Below are positions 58,396 to 64,000 of a stretch of DNA of 64,000 bases, piece by piece. Positions within the stretch are counted from its first letter, which is position 1. Every line of letters begins with the position of its first letter. The position numbers and the translations under genes were made by a program. The notes under the pieces are model-generated. The model was not told where the DNA came from and searched no databases. It saw only the letters and a program-made list of their open reading frames with translations. The stretch comes from Cyanobium sp. CZS48M (GTDB lineage: Bacteria; Cyanobacteriota; Cyanobacteriia; PCC-6307; Cyanobiaceae): positions 84,993-148,992 of the forward strand of contig JAUCZK010000004.1 in NCBI GenBank assembly GCA_030373145.1. Reading direction: 5' to 3'.

Positions 58396-58477
58396 GCTGC
58401 CGTGTCCACGATCCATCCCATTGCGTCGTCCGCCTTGGAGCGTGCCTACGGTGAGTTCTCAGCCGTCCGCCGTGGCG

Positions 58478-58696
58478 ATGACACCGATGTCTGATCTCCT
58501 TCAACTGCCCCAGAGCGAGCGCCTGGCCCTGGCGATCGCCCTCTGGGACAGCCTGGATGACGAGGCCCGAGACGGGGCGCTGCCGCTCGATCCCAACCTC
58601 TGCGCTGAGCTGGATCGGCGCTGGACGGCCCATCTCGGCAACCCTGACGCAGCTCTTGGCTGGGATGAGGTGCGCAGCCAGCTCGGCATCGGATGA
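58478..58696 (+). CDS. Addiction module antitoxin (unstable antitoxin family)
   Basis: A 72-residue protein from ATG 58478 (or 58487, MSDLLQLPQSERLALAIALWDSL). LPQSERLALAIALWDSLDDEA and LCAELDRRWTAHLGNPDAALGWDEVRSQL match the small addiction-module component family that partners RelE/ParE toxins. It overlaps the broken toxin gene by four bases (ATGA). Confidence 0.85.
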   Translation: MTPMSDLLQLPQSERLALAIALWDSLDDEARDGALPLDPNLCAELDRRWTAHLGNPDAALGWDEVRSQLGIG

Positions 58697-58988
58697 CGCT
58701 CCCTCCAGTGCGCTTCCAGCCGGAGGCGCTGGAGGAGCTCCTGGAAACCCAGCGCTGGTACGGAATGCGTGAGCCGGCGTTGGCCAACGACTTTGCCAAA
58801 AACGTTGCTGCTGCGGTGGAGCGCATTCGCCAAGTCCCCAATCCTTCGCCTTGATTCACGGCCGGATCCGCAGGCCGGTGCTGAGTCGATTTCCCTATGC
58901 CGACTATTTCCGCGAGCAGGGCGCTGAAATCCTCGTGATCGCTCTGCACGGCCGCCAGGATCCCGACCGCTGGCGGCAGCGCTCCTGA
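58693..58988 (+). pseudogene. Frameshifted RelE/ParE-like toxin
   Basis: ATG 58693 starts MTLPPVRFQPEALEELLETQ and ends prematurely after IRQVPNPSP at 58855. A shift into another frame restores IHGRIRRPVLSRFPYADYFREQGAEILVIALHGRQDPDRWRQRS with a stop at 58988, the normal ParE C-terminus with its conserved arginines. One indel near 58850 would explain it. The toxin is inactive unless frameshifting occurs. Confidence 0.85.
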
Positions 58989-58999
58989 ATGGGCGAATG

Positions 59000-59437
59000 G
59001 GCATCGGCGGTGCAGAGCACCAGCTCGTTCTCCAGCAGCACCCGGACGCTGCCCTCCAGCGCGTAGAACACACAACCCGCTTCGCGATGGCCGTAGCTGG
59101 CCTGCACACCGCGCAAGTCGGTGCGCCCTCTTGCGTAGGCAAACAGCCGTCGCGCTTGCCGGCGTTGCAGCGGAAGCAGAGGGCCTGCAGGTTACTGATG
59201 GCAAGGGCCCGCTGGTGTTCATGGGCGCCGCAGCACTCGCAGCGGCCCCGTGCTCTTGTGAGCACCCGAACCTTCACCGAGCCGCTGATCGGGCTGCGGT
59301 GGCGGCCGCGGTGGGCAAACACCTCTTCGCCGCGCTGCTCGCGGAAGGCATCGAGGCGCTGGCGGCACAGCTGCTGCAGCGCGTCGCGCTCGGCGTCACT
59401 GATCTCATCGCCGCCGATCAGGCTGTAGGTGCCTACC
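59000..59437 (-). pseudogene. HNH-HIT fragment, copy H (3' part of HNH plus HIT start)
   Basis: Unlike D, E, F and J, this piece covers the later part of the gene. The minus strand shows YSLIGGDEISDAERDALQQLCRQRLDAFREQRGEEVFAHRGRHR, the SGSVKVRVLTRARGRCECCGAHEHQRA block with a deletion of the DHI and NQGG segment, then LQALCFRCNAGKRD and the frame-changed GCVFYALEGSVRVLLENELVLCTADA of HIT. It stops near 59000 and 59437. Confidence 0.85.
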
Positions 59438-59724
59438 CCAGGGCCGCCTGGCGCATTGCGGCAGCCCAGCGCGAAACCGCTGACGTCTCGAGCTTCCTCG
59501 CCGCTTTTCTGAGCACCCAGCACCAAGCTGAACCCTTGGCGAGCCCGGAGCAGGCCGCCGATGCCGAATACCGCTACCGGGTGCAGCTCCTCCCCGGCAC
59601 CGATCCCCACCTTGAGGTGCAGTGCTGGCGGCGGATGCCGGGCGGCGGCAGCTGGATCAACCGCTGCAGGCCCATGCCGCTGGCGGCCTTCATTCAGCGC
59701 TTTCTACCCGGTGATCAGCTTTGA
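59438..59724 (+). other. Open fragment of unknown origin
   Basis: An open plus-strand stretch (RAAWRIAAAQRETADVSSFLAAFLSTQHQAE ... EYRYRVQLLPGTDPHLEVQCWRRMPGGGSWINRCRPMPLAAFIQRFLPGDQL) ends in a stop at 59724. It looks protein-coding by composition but has no start of its own: upstream it runs into HNH copy H in antisense. I do not recognise it. It may be the 3' end of a gene whose 5' part was replaced by the repeat. Confidence 0.4.
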
Positions 59725-59905
59725 ACCGGCCAAGCGCATGTAAGCGCTGGAGAAGTGCGGCCTGGATTTCCTTGATGCTGAGACTGTCATCGCCGGCCCA
59801 ACGATCGAGCTCCCCGATCGAAGGCGAGACTATGGTCAAGTCAGAATCGACTGCGTTGGATTGAGGCATCAGGAACATCATCTCCATGCGAAAGGCCAAT
59901 GAACG
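59711..59905 (+). pseudogene. BrnT-like toxin remnant
   Basis: From GTG 59711 the frame reads VISFEPAKRM, a TAA, then ALEKCGLDFLDAETVIAGPTIELPDRRRDYGQVRIDCVGL, the core of BrnT toxins (FEWDPAKA...N..KHGV.F..A..VF.. D.R.DYGE.R). It then loses frame; MRKANEREQ, the usual BrnT C-terminus, appears in the next frame at 59886. The internal stop and the missing middle strand make it inactive. Confidence 0.75.
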
Positions 59906-60104
59906 AGAGCAACGTCGTTGTTTTTCGACCTCTCCTGAAGGCAAGATCCACTCTGATCTTCAGCACGTGGATGGCCATGTCATCCAACCCGAAGAGTATG
60001 AGGAGATCCCTGAAATCACCGAGGAAGATCTCGCTCACGCCGTGATCAAGCGCCCTGGCCACCCTGATCAGCTCCCTGTAGCCAAACCAAGCCAAGCCTC
60101 TTGA
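59886..60104 (+). CDS. BrnA-like antitoxin, fused to the last residues of BrnT
   Basis: A 72-codon frame beginning MRKANEREQRRC (end of BrnT) and continuing KIHSDLQHVDGHVIQPEEYEEIPEITEEDLAHAVIKRPG, which has the QPEEYxEIPE(I/L)T motif of BrnA antitoxins. The natural antitoxin start is not separable because the frame is continuous. It converges on the broken HNH_2 copy with 11 bases between ends. Confidence 0.65.
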   Translation: MRKANEREQRRCFSTSPEGKIHSDLQHVDGHVIQPEEYEEIPEITEEDLAHAVIKRPGHPDQLPVAKPSQAS

Positions 60105-60115
60105 CCCCACCGGCC

Positions 60116-60551
60116 TCAGTGCCTCAGGGCTTCTCGGTGGGCACTCAAGAACGCCTCCTGCTCCCGGCTGAACGGCCGGATCAGATTCGCCCCGTCGATG
60201 CCCCAACAACGCAAGGCCTCCCCTGCCGCCTCGTGCCGCCAGATCAGTTCACCGCCTGAATCGAAGCGGATCCAATGGCGGTCAAACAGTTTGTCAATAT
60301 GGGGGGAGAGCAGCAGGCCATTGGATCCGCTCAACCGTTCGCTGTTGTCGCAATCGCGCCAGCCCCGTGACCCGGCAGGCCGGCTCCAGCTCGGACACCC
60401 GATGGCGAAACAACCCCTGCCCCAGCCGCAGCCGCTGCATGTCGTCGAGTAGGGCCTCGGTGTAGTCGCCCTCTTCCGCCAGCACCACCAGGTGCACCCG
60501 CACCGCCGGATCGGCGTTCTCCTCGCTCAGCCCAGCTGCTGCTGCCGCCAC
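60116..60551 (-). pseudogene. Partial copy of the HNH_2 nuclease gene
   Basis: This repeats the 3' two thirds of the intact gene at 61816-62502. The frames give NADPAVRVHLVVLAEEGDYTEALLDDMQRLRLGQGLFRHRVSELEPACRVTGLA, then, after loss of the segment with the catalytic HIKPW, SGSNGLLLSPHIDKLFDRHWIRF to a stop at 60116. A further gap removes REVPSSTERDALTKA. It is therefore catalytically dead. The 3' end is shared exactly with the intact copy, and the ATPase gene lies between the two. Confidence 0.88.
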
Positions 60552-61714
60552 TCCGGCATCGCTCGCACCATGAAGGCGTCAAACATCGGCACGGTGAAGG
60601 CTGTCTGCCCATGGGCAGGGCTCCAGATCATGCCCTTCTTGATCAGACCGCTGCGCAAAGGGCCGGCGGTCTGCACGCTGATTCCCAGCACTTCGGCGAT
60701 ATCTCCGGATCGATGGGGGCCTGCTCCCAGCGATGCCATGGCACGCAGGTAGTCCTGCTCCCGTGGTGTGAGCCGATCGAAGCGCACACGGAAGAAGCTC
60801 CTGTCCAGCGCCTCCGTTGCCAACGTGCTGGCCTGCTCCACATCGCTGGCCTGGATCGGCGATTGCTTGGCGGTGTTCCAGGAATGCTTGCCCCACTCCT
60901 GCAGGAAATAGGGGTAGCCCTCCGTGATCGCCAGGATCCTGTTCAGCGCTTCGCTGTCGATTGCCTCGCCTTCTTCCTCAATGGGGTCCTGCAGTGCCGA
61001 GCGGGCAGCCTCAGGCAGCAACGGCCCCACTGCCGGATAATCAAACAACCGTTCGGCGTAAGACTTCGCTTCACCGGCAAGCGCCGCTACCTGAGGCAGT
61101 CCAGCACCGAAGAGGATCACGGGCCAGCCCCGTTGCGCAATCCTGTGCATGGCCACGATCAGACCGCGTAGATCTTCTTCAGCCAGATATTGCACCTCAT
61201 CAAGAAGAATCACCACGGTTTTCCCCGCCGCCTGGGCTGCTTTGCCCACACACGCCATTAGCTCGGGCAGATCCACTTCAAGATTGCCGCTGTCAGCCAC
61301 CGTGTCCGGTGCGATGGCCACGTCGATCTCTCCAATCGACACCGTGAAGGCGCTGGCAAAGCCACGCAAGGCTCCGAGTGCCCGTTGAGCAAGATCTCGA
61401 GCCTGCTCCACTCGGCTGAGCTTCAGCAGCACGGCCTTGAGGGCCGGGGCGAGGAAGGCCGCCAGTCGCTGCCCTTCTGGAGCCTCAAGCGTCACCATGA
61501 TCGCCCCCATCTCTTCTGCGATCTGCCCAATCCGGTTGAGCAGCACGGTTTTACCCACGCCACGCAGGCCCAGGAGCATCTGGCTTTTCTCCTGCCGTCC
61601 ACGGGCAATGCGCTGCAAGGCGATCGTGGCCGACTCCACGATCGCCTCCCGGCCCGCCAACTCAGGCGGCCGCGCCCCCGCACCAGGAGAAAACGGATTG
61701 CGGGTGGGGTCCAT
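60527..61714 (-). CDS. AAA ATPase with C-terminal winged-helix region
   Basis: A 395-residue protein from ATG 61714 (MDPTRNPFSPGAGARPPELAGRE). Walker A is LLGLRGVGKTVLLNRIG (about 45-60), Walker B VVILLDEVQYLAEEDLRG (about 165), and sensor region ILFGAGLPQVAAL. The C-terminus (RLTPREQDYLRAMASLGAGPHRSGDIAEVLGISVQTAGPLRSGLIKKGMIW) is a winged helix. This is the archaeal-ATPase-like/Orc-like STAND type seen in accessory loci. Its last 25 bases lie in the HNH_2 repeat, so the tail is junction-derived. Confidence 0.8.
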   Translation of the reverse strand: MDPTRNPFSPGAGARPPELAGREAIVESATIALQRIARGRQEKSQMLLGLRGVGKTVLLNRIGQIAEEMGAIMVTLEAPEGQRLAAFLAPALKAVLLKLSRVEQARDLAQRALGALRGFASAFTVSIGEIDVAIAPDTVADSGNLEVDLPELMACVGKAAQAAGKTVVILLDEVQYLAEEDLRGLIVAMHRIAQRGWPVILFGAGLPQVAALAGEAKSYAERLFDYPAVGPLLPEAARSALQDPIEEEGEAIDSEALNRILAITEGYPYFLQEWGKHSWNTAKQSPIQASDVEQASTLATEALDRSFFRVRFDRLTPREQDYLRAMASLGAGPHRSGDIAEVLGISVQTAGPLRSGLIKKGMIWSPAHGQTAFTVPMFDAFMVRAMPEWRQQQLG

Positions 61715-61751
61715 GCTGCGTGGCGTCAAGTTGAAAAGAGATATCGCAATC

Positions 61752-61785
61752 TTATCGATGTATGGCCGGTTTATCCATGTATGGC
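61752..61785. promoter_or_regulatory. Direct repeat upstream of the ATPase gene
   Basis: TTATCGATGTATGGC at 61752-61766 and TTATCCATGTATGGC at 61771-61785 differ at one base and are spaced 19 bases, almost two helical turns. They lie 38-71 bases upstream of the ATPase start, so a regulator binding site is plausible. Confidence 0.45.
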
Positions 61786-61815
61786 AAGGCCTCCGGTGCA
61801 TTCCGTTGTCGGCGC

Positions 61816-62502
61816 TCAGCAGCGCAGCGCCTCCCGATGGGCACTCAGAAACTTCTCCTGCTCCCGACTGAACGGCCGAATCAGGTTCGCCCCCTCGATT
61901 CCCCAGCAGCGCAAGGCCTCCCGGGCTGCCTCGTGTTCACAGATCAGCTGTCCGCCCCCATCGAAGCTGATCCAGTGGCGATCAAACAGTTTGTCCACAT
62001 GGGGGGAGAGCAGCAGGCCATTGGCGCCGCTCAGCCGTTCGCTGTTGTCGCAAGATCGCCAGGGCTTGATGTGGCTGGCCACCAGGAACTCCTGCCGCGC
62101 CAGCCCCGTGACCCGGCAGGCCGGCTCCAGCTCCGACACCCGATGGCGAAATAACCCCTGCCCCAGCCGCGCCTTGGTGAGGGCATCGCGCTCCGTGCTG
62201 CTGGGCACCTCCCGCAACCACTGCATGTCATCGAGCAGCGCGGCGGTGTACTCCCCCTCCTCCGCCAGCACCACCAGGTGCACCCGCACCGCCGGATCGG
62301 CGTGCTCCTCGATCACCAGACCGAGCTGGCTGATCCGCCCGTTGGCATAGCTGAACACCACATCCCCCCGCTGGCAGCGGCTGAGGTTGTCGTAGGTCAC
62401 GTTCCGCGCGCCGTTGGCATTGGCCTTCGGCGACCAGATGTAGCCGCCGTCGGTCTCCTTCCGGTAGGTCTGCTTGTGGTTCACCCACCAGTAGGAGGGC
62501 AC
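61816..62502 (-). CDS. HNH_2-type restriction-like endonuclease with EVE-like N-terminus
   Basis: A 228-residue protein from GTG 62502. Residues 1-100 (SYWWVNHKQTYRKETDGGYIWSPKA, RCQRGDVVFSYANGRISQLGLVIEE) resemble an EVE/PUA-like domain that in other proteins recognises modified bases. Residues about 125-215 are HNH_2 (CRVTGLARQEFLVASHIKPWRSCDNSERLSGANGLLLSPHVDKLFDRHWISF). The combination is typical of putative modification-dependent restriction enzymes; the activity is inferred. Its 3' part is duplicated at 60116-60551. Confidence 0.83.
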   Translation of the reverse strand: MPSYWWVNHKQTYRKETDGGYIWSPKANANGARNVTYDNLSRCQRGDVVFSYANGRISQLGLVIEEHADPAVRVHLVVLAEEGEYTAALLDDMQWLREVPSSTERDALTKARLGQGLFRHRVSELEPACRVTGLARQEFLVASHIKPWRSCDNSERLSGANGLLLSPHVDKLFDRHWISFDGGGQLICEHEAAREALRCWGIEGANLIRPFSREQEKFLSAHREALRC

Positions 62503-62552
62503 GGATCAAGCCAGTACTTGCGTCGTTGTAGCCGTGGTGGGGCGGTGTGTCC

Positions 62553-62939
62553 TCAGGTGGGCCGTCTCGATGGAATCACCTCCTCACCCCGTTGCTCGCG
62601 GAACCCGTCCAGCCGCTGGCGGCACAGCTGCAGCAGTGCGTCGCGCTCGCTGTCGCTCAGCTCCTCCGCGCCGATCAGGGTGTAGAGCCCATTGCCGTAG
62701 CGGGTGATGCCGTTGCCGGTGAGCACGCGGCCCACCATCCGTTTCACCCGTTCGGTGGTGTAGTCGATCTGGGTCACGTCCTCCCCCAGGATCCGCCGGG
62801 CGATGTCCTGCGCCGGGGCCGGGCTGCGGCGGCCGAGCAGTTCCAGCAGCATCAATGGTTGATAGATGGGGCTCATGCGCATCCGCTCGGCGATGGTCTG
62901 CCGGAGGCGCTTGTAGGTGGGGGAGGGGTGTGTGGGCAT
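62553..62939 (-). pseudogene. HNH-HIT fragment, copy I (clean N-terminal half)
   Basis: From ATG 62939 a 128-codon frame reads MPTHPSPTYKRLRQTIAERM through SPAPAQDIARRILGEDVTQIDYTTERVKRMVGRVLTGNGITRYGNGLYTLIGAEEL to REQRGEEV, where homology to copy B ends at about 62575. The HNH domain is absent, replaced by the HNH_2 gene region. The reading frame itself has no damage, so a stand-alone N-terminal domain could be made. Confidence 0.85.
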
Positions 62940-62944
62940 GGGGC

Positions 62945-63084
62945 GATGGTGGCGACTGCAGGGCGACCGTGCCAGGGTTGCTTTTGGGCGGCCCGTCAGG
63001 CTGGCGCCCCTGCTGGGATCCCTTCTGGTGTGGGCGCATGGCGGCTGCAGCCAACCCGGCTTTGGGTGTGGCTGTGCCGCGCCA
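62945..63084. repeat. Type 2 upstream flank, second copy
   Basis: Matches 57433-57569 as described there. After it the sequence to 63206 shows no gene and no similarity to the corresponding stretch before the other MNT gene. Confidence 0.85.
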
Positions 63085-63206
63085 GTCCCCAACTCACGCA
63101 CGCAGCAACCCAGGGCCAGGAGAAGCAGGGCTCCCTCCAATGCTGACGGCAGCTTCAGGCTGCACTGACACCATCCCGGCAGAATGGCATCCAGATCGGA
63201 ACCCCG

Positions 63207-63512
63207 ATGACCAGCTCCAGCCCACGGACCGAACAGGTGCTCAGCACCCTGCGGCTCCATCGTGGCGACTGGCAAAAGCGCTTCCACGTCGTGGATATCG
63301 GCGTCTTCGGCTCGGTGGCCCGCGGCGACGCCCGCCCCGATAGCGATGTCGACGTGTGGGTGCGGCTGGATCCGCTTACCCCCTATGCCCTGGTGCACCT
63401 CAAGCAGGAGCTGGAAACGTTGCTGAGCACCTCTGTGGATGTGGTGCGTTTGCGCGAGCGCATGAACCCTTCCCTCAAGCAGCGCATCCTTGATGAAGGC
63501 CTGCGGCCATGA
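63207..63512 (+). CDS. MNT-type nucleotidyltransferase antitoxin
   Basis: A 101-residue protein (MTSSSPRTEQVLSTLRLHRGDWQKRFHVVDIGVFGSVARGDARPDSDVDVWVRLD). The GS-x10-DxD motif is intact; LTPYALVHLKQELETLLSTSVDVVRLRERMNPSLKQRILDEGL follows the family. It differs strongly from the MNT at 57670 although both sit behind the same flank. It overlaps the HEPN gene by four bases (ATGA). Confidence 0.9.
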   Translation: MTSSSPRTEQVLSTLRLHRGDWQKRFHVVDIGVFGSVARGDARPDSDVDVWVRLDPLTPYALVHLKQELETLLSTSVDVVRLRERMNPSLKQRILDEGLRP

Positions 63513-63871
63513 GCGAAGGCCCTGGCCCGCTGCTGGATGACCTTCTGACTGCCATTGAACGAGCCAGCAGTAAGAGTCAGCCTCTACTCCTGGATCCTTC
63601 GCAAGTCGAATCGGAACAGGGACGGGATCTGCTTGATGTGATCTGTATGCAGTTTCTCGCGATTGGTGAGGCACTCAAGCGATTCGAACGCCACTGGCCT
63701 GGTCGTCTGCAAGCCGACTTTCCATCAGTGGATTGGAGGGGTGCCATGGGGTTTCGCGACGTCATCGCCCATCAGTACTTCGATCTCGACAGTGAACAGA
63801 TCCTGCTGATCTGTGAGCAATCCCTGCCTGCGTTGATTGCGGCTGTTCGGGCGTTGCGACAGAGCCAATGA
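63509..63871 (+). CDS. HEPN-domain toxin (DUF86 family)
   Basis: A 120-residue protein with the DUF86 HEPN layout: DLLDVICMQFLAIGEALKRFERHWPGRLQADFPSVDWRGAMGFRDVIAHQYFDLDSEQILLIC. The RNase motif is R-DVIA-H-Q-Y. It is complete and paired with an intact antitoxin, the likely functional MNT-HEPN module of the array. Its stop overlaps the start of HNH fragment J by four bases. Confidence 0.9.
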   Translation: MSEGPGPLLDDLLTAIERASSKSQPLLLDPSQVESEQGRDLLDVICMQFLAIGEALKRFERHWPGRLQADFPSVDWRGAMGFRDVIAHQYFDLDSEQILLICEQSLPALIAAVRALRQSQ

Positions 63872-63953
63872 TCCGCTGGGCGATGTCCTGCGCAGGGGCG
63901 GGGCTGTGGCGTCCCAGCATCTCCAACCGCTGCGAGGAAGCCTTCGGCTACTT
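63868..63953 (-). pseudogene. HNH-HIT fragment, copy J
   Basis: The minus strand shows the EMLGRHSPAPAQDIAQRI block preceded by the same CCAACCGCTGCG...GGAAGCCTTCGGC insertion as copy F. Homology stops at about 63953; the last 47 bases of the window are unassigned, with a possible ATG at 63974. Confidence 0.75.
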
Positions 63954-64000
63954 GTGCCACGAGTCAAACGTTCTCTATGAACACTGACGCAACTACATCG

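Noticed and set aside
62940..63674. Extension of the HNH copy I frame upstream to give a 373-residue protein
   Set aside because: The extra 245 residues are antisense to the MNT gene and the type 2 flank; homology to other copies begins at ATG 62939.
52406..63953. CRISPR-like interpretation of the repeats
   Set aside because: Repeats are coding-derived, of very different lengths and irregular spacing, and the spacers are genes; no short regular repeat array and no cas genes.
52406..63953. Insertion sequence or retroelement as the repeat unit
   Set aside because: No transposase, reverse transcriptase, terminal inverted repeats or target-site duplications were seen around the HNH fragments. 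The HNH enzyme could be homing-like but there is no intron or intein structure.

Overview
The window is a high-GC cyanobacterial chromosome segment. psbEFLJ, ndhCKJ, chlD, ocp/crtW/FRP, ycf48 and rubA together, the short intergenic gaps and the small cyanobacterial hypotheticals point to a picocyanobacterium of the Synechococcus/Cyanobium group. A three-gene type III polyketide synthase cluster resembling the alkylresorcinol (hierridin-type) clusters known from Cyanobium fits that placement. No rRNA, CRISPR array, transposase or prophage gene was recognised. One tRNA (Val, UAC) lies near the left end.

Layout. 1-0.7 kb: a PIN toxin/antitoxin pair cut by the window edge and a decayed MazEF remnant, next to the 3' end of tRNA-Val. 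1-37.5 kb: mostly core genome, including mazG, arfB, a beta-carbonic anhydrase, speE-speB, gcvT, aspS, a group 2 sigma factor, a Dps-like protein, pyrG, queE and hisS. It continues with a UDP-glucose > UDP-glucuronate > UDP-xylose/UDP-galacturonate nucleotide-sugar block, psbEFLJ-ycf48-rubA, ndhCKJ, yvcK, an Mla-like lipid transport pair, chlD, the photoprotection operon ocp-crtW-FRP, a PPC-glutaredoxin fusion and the T3PKS-oxidoreductase-methyltransferase cluster. One VapBC pair (13.0-13.8 kb) interrupts it. 37.9-40.7 kb: a TerB-like gene, a broken radical SAM gene and selO.

40.7-64 kb: an accessory region dominated by toxin-antitoxin (TA) modules and nuclease/helicase genes. A PLD-helicase-DUF3427 gene is present once intact and once as a broken partial copy, with a PIN TA pair between them. 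An AT-richer insert (47.6-52.4 kb) carries a TrlF-like PHP/ABC ATPase with one in-frame TGA, a HTH-HNH nuclease gene and a J-domain gene. From 52.4 kb to the end, fragments of one HNH-HIT gene (about nine pieces, all minus strand) alternate with TA cassettes (all plus strand, nearly all of different families). A second HNH gene (HNH_2 type) is also duplicated and flanks an AAA ATPase.

The notable signal is this array: units made of a truncated 5' part of the HNH gene with its upstream flank, divergently joined to a different TA module each time. The same flank precedes unrelated toxin families, and fragments share private insertions, so they look spread by segmental duplication or recombination rather than by independent decay in place. 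Function is unknown. It could be a passive recombination hotspot or a cassette-collecting locus comparable in logic, not homology, to an integron.
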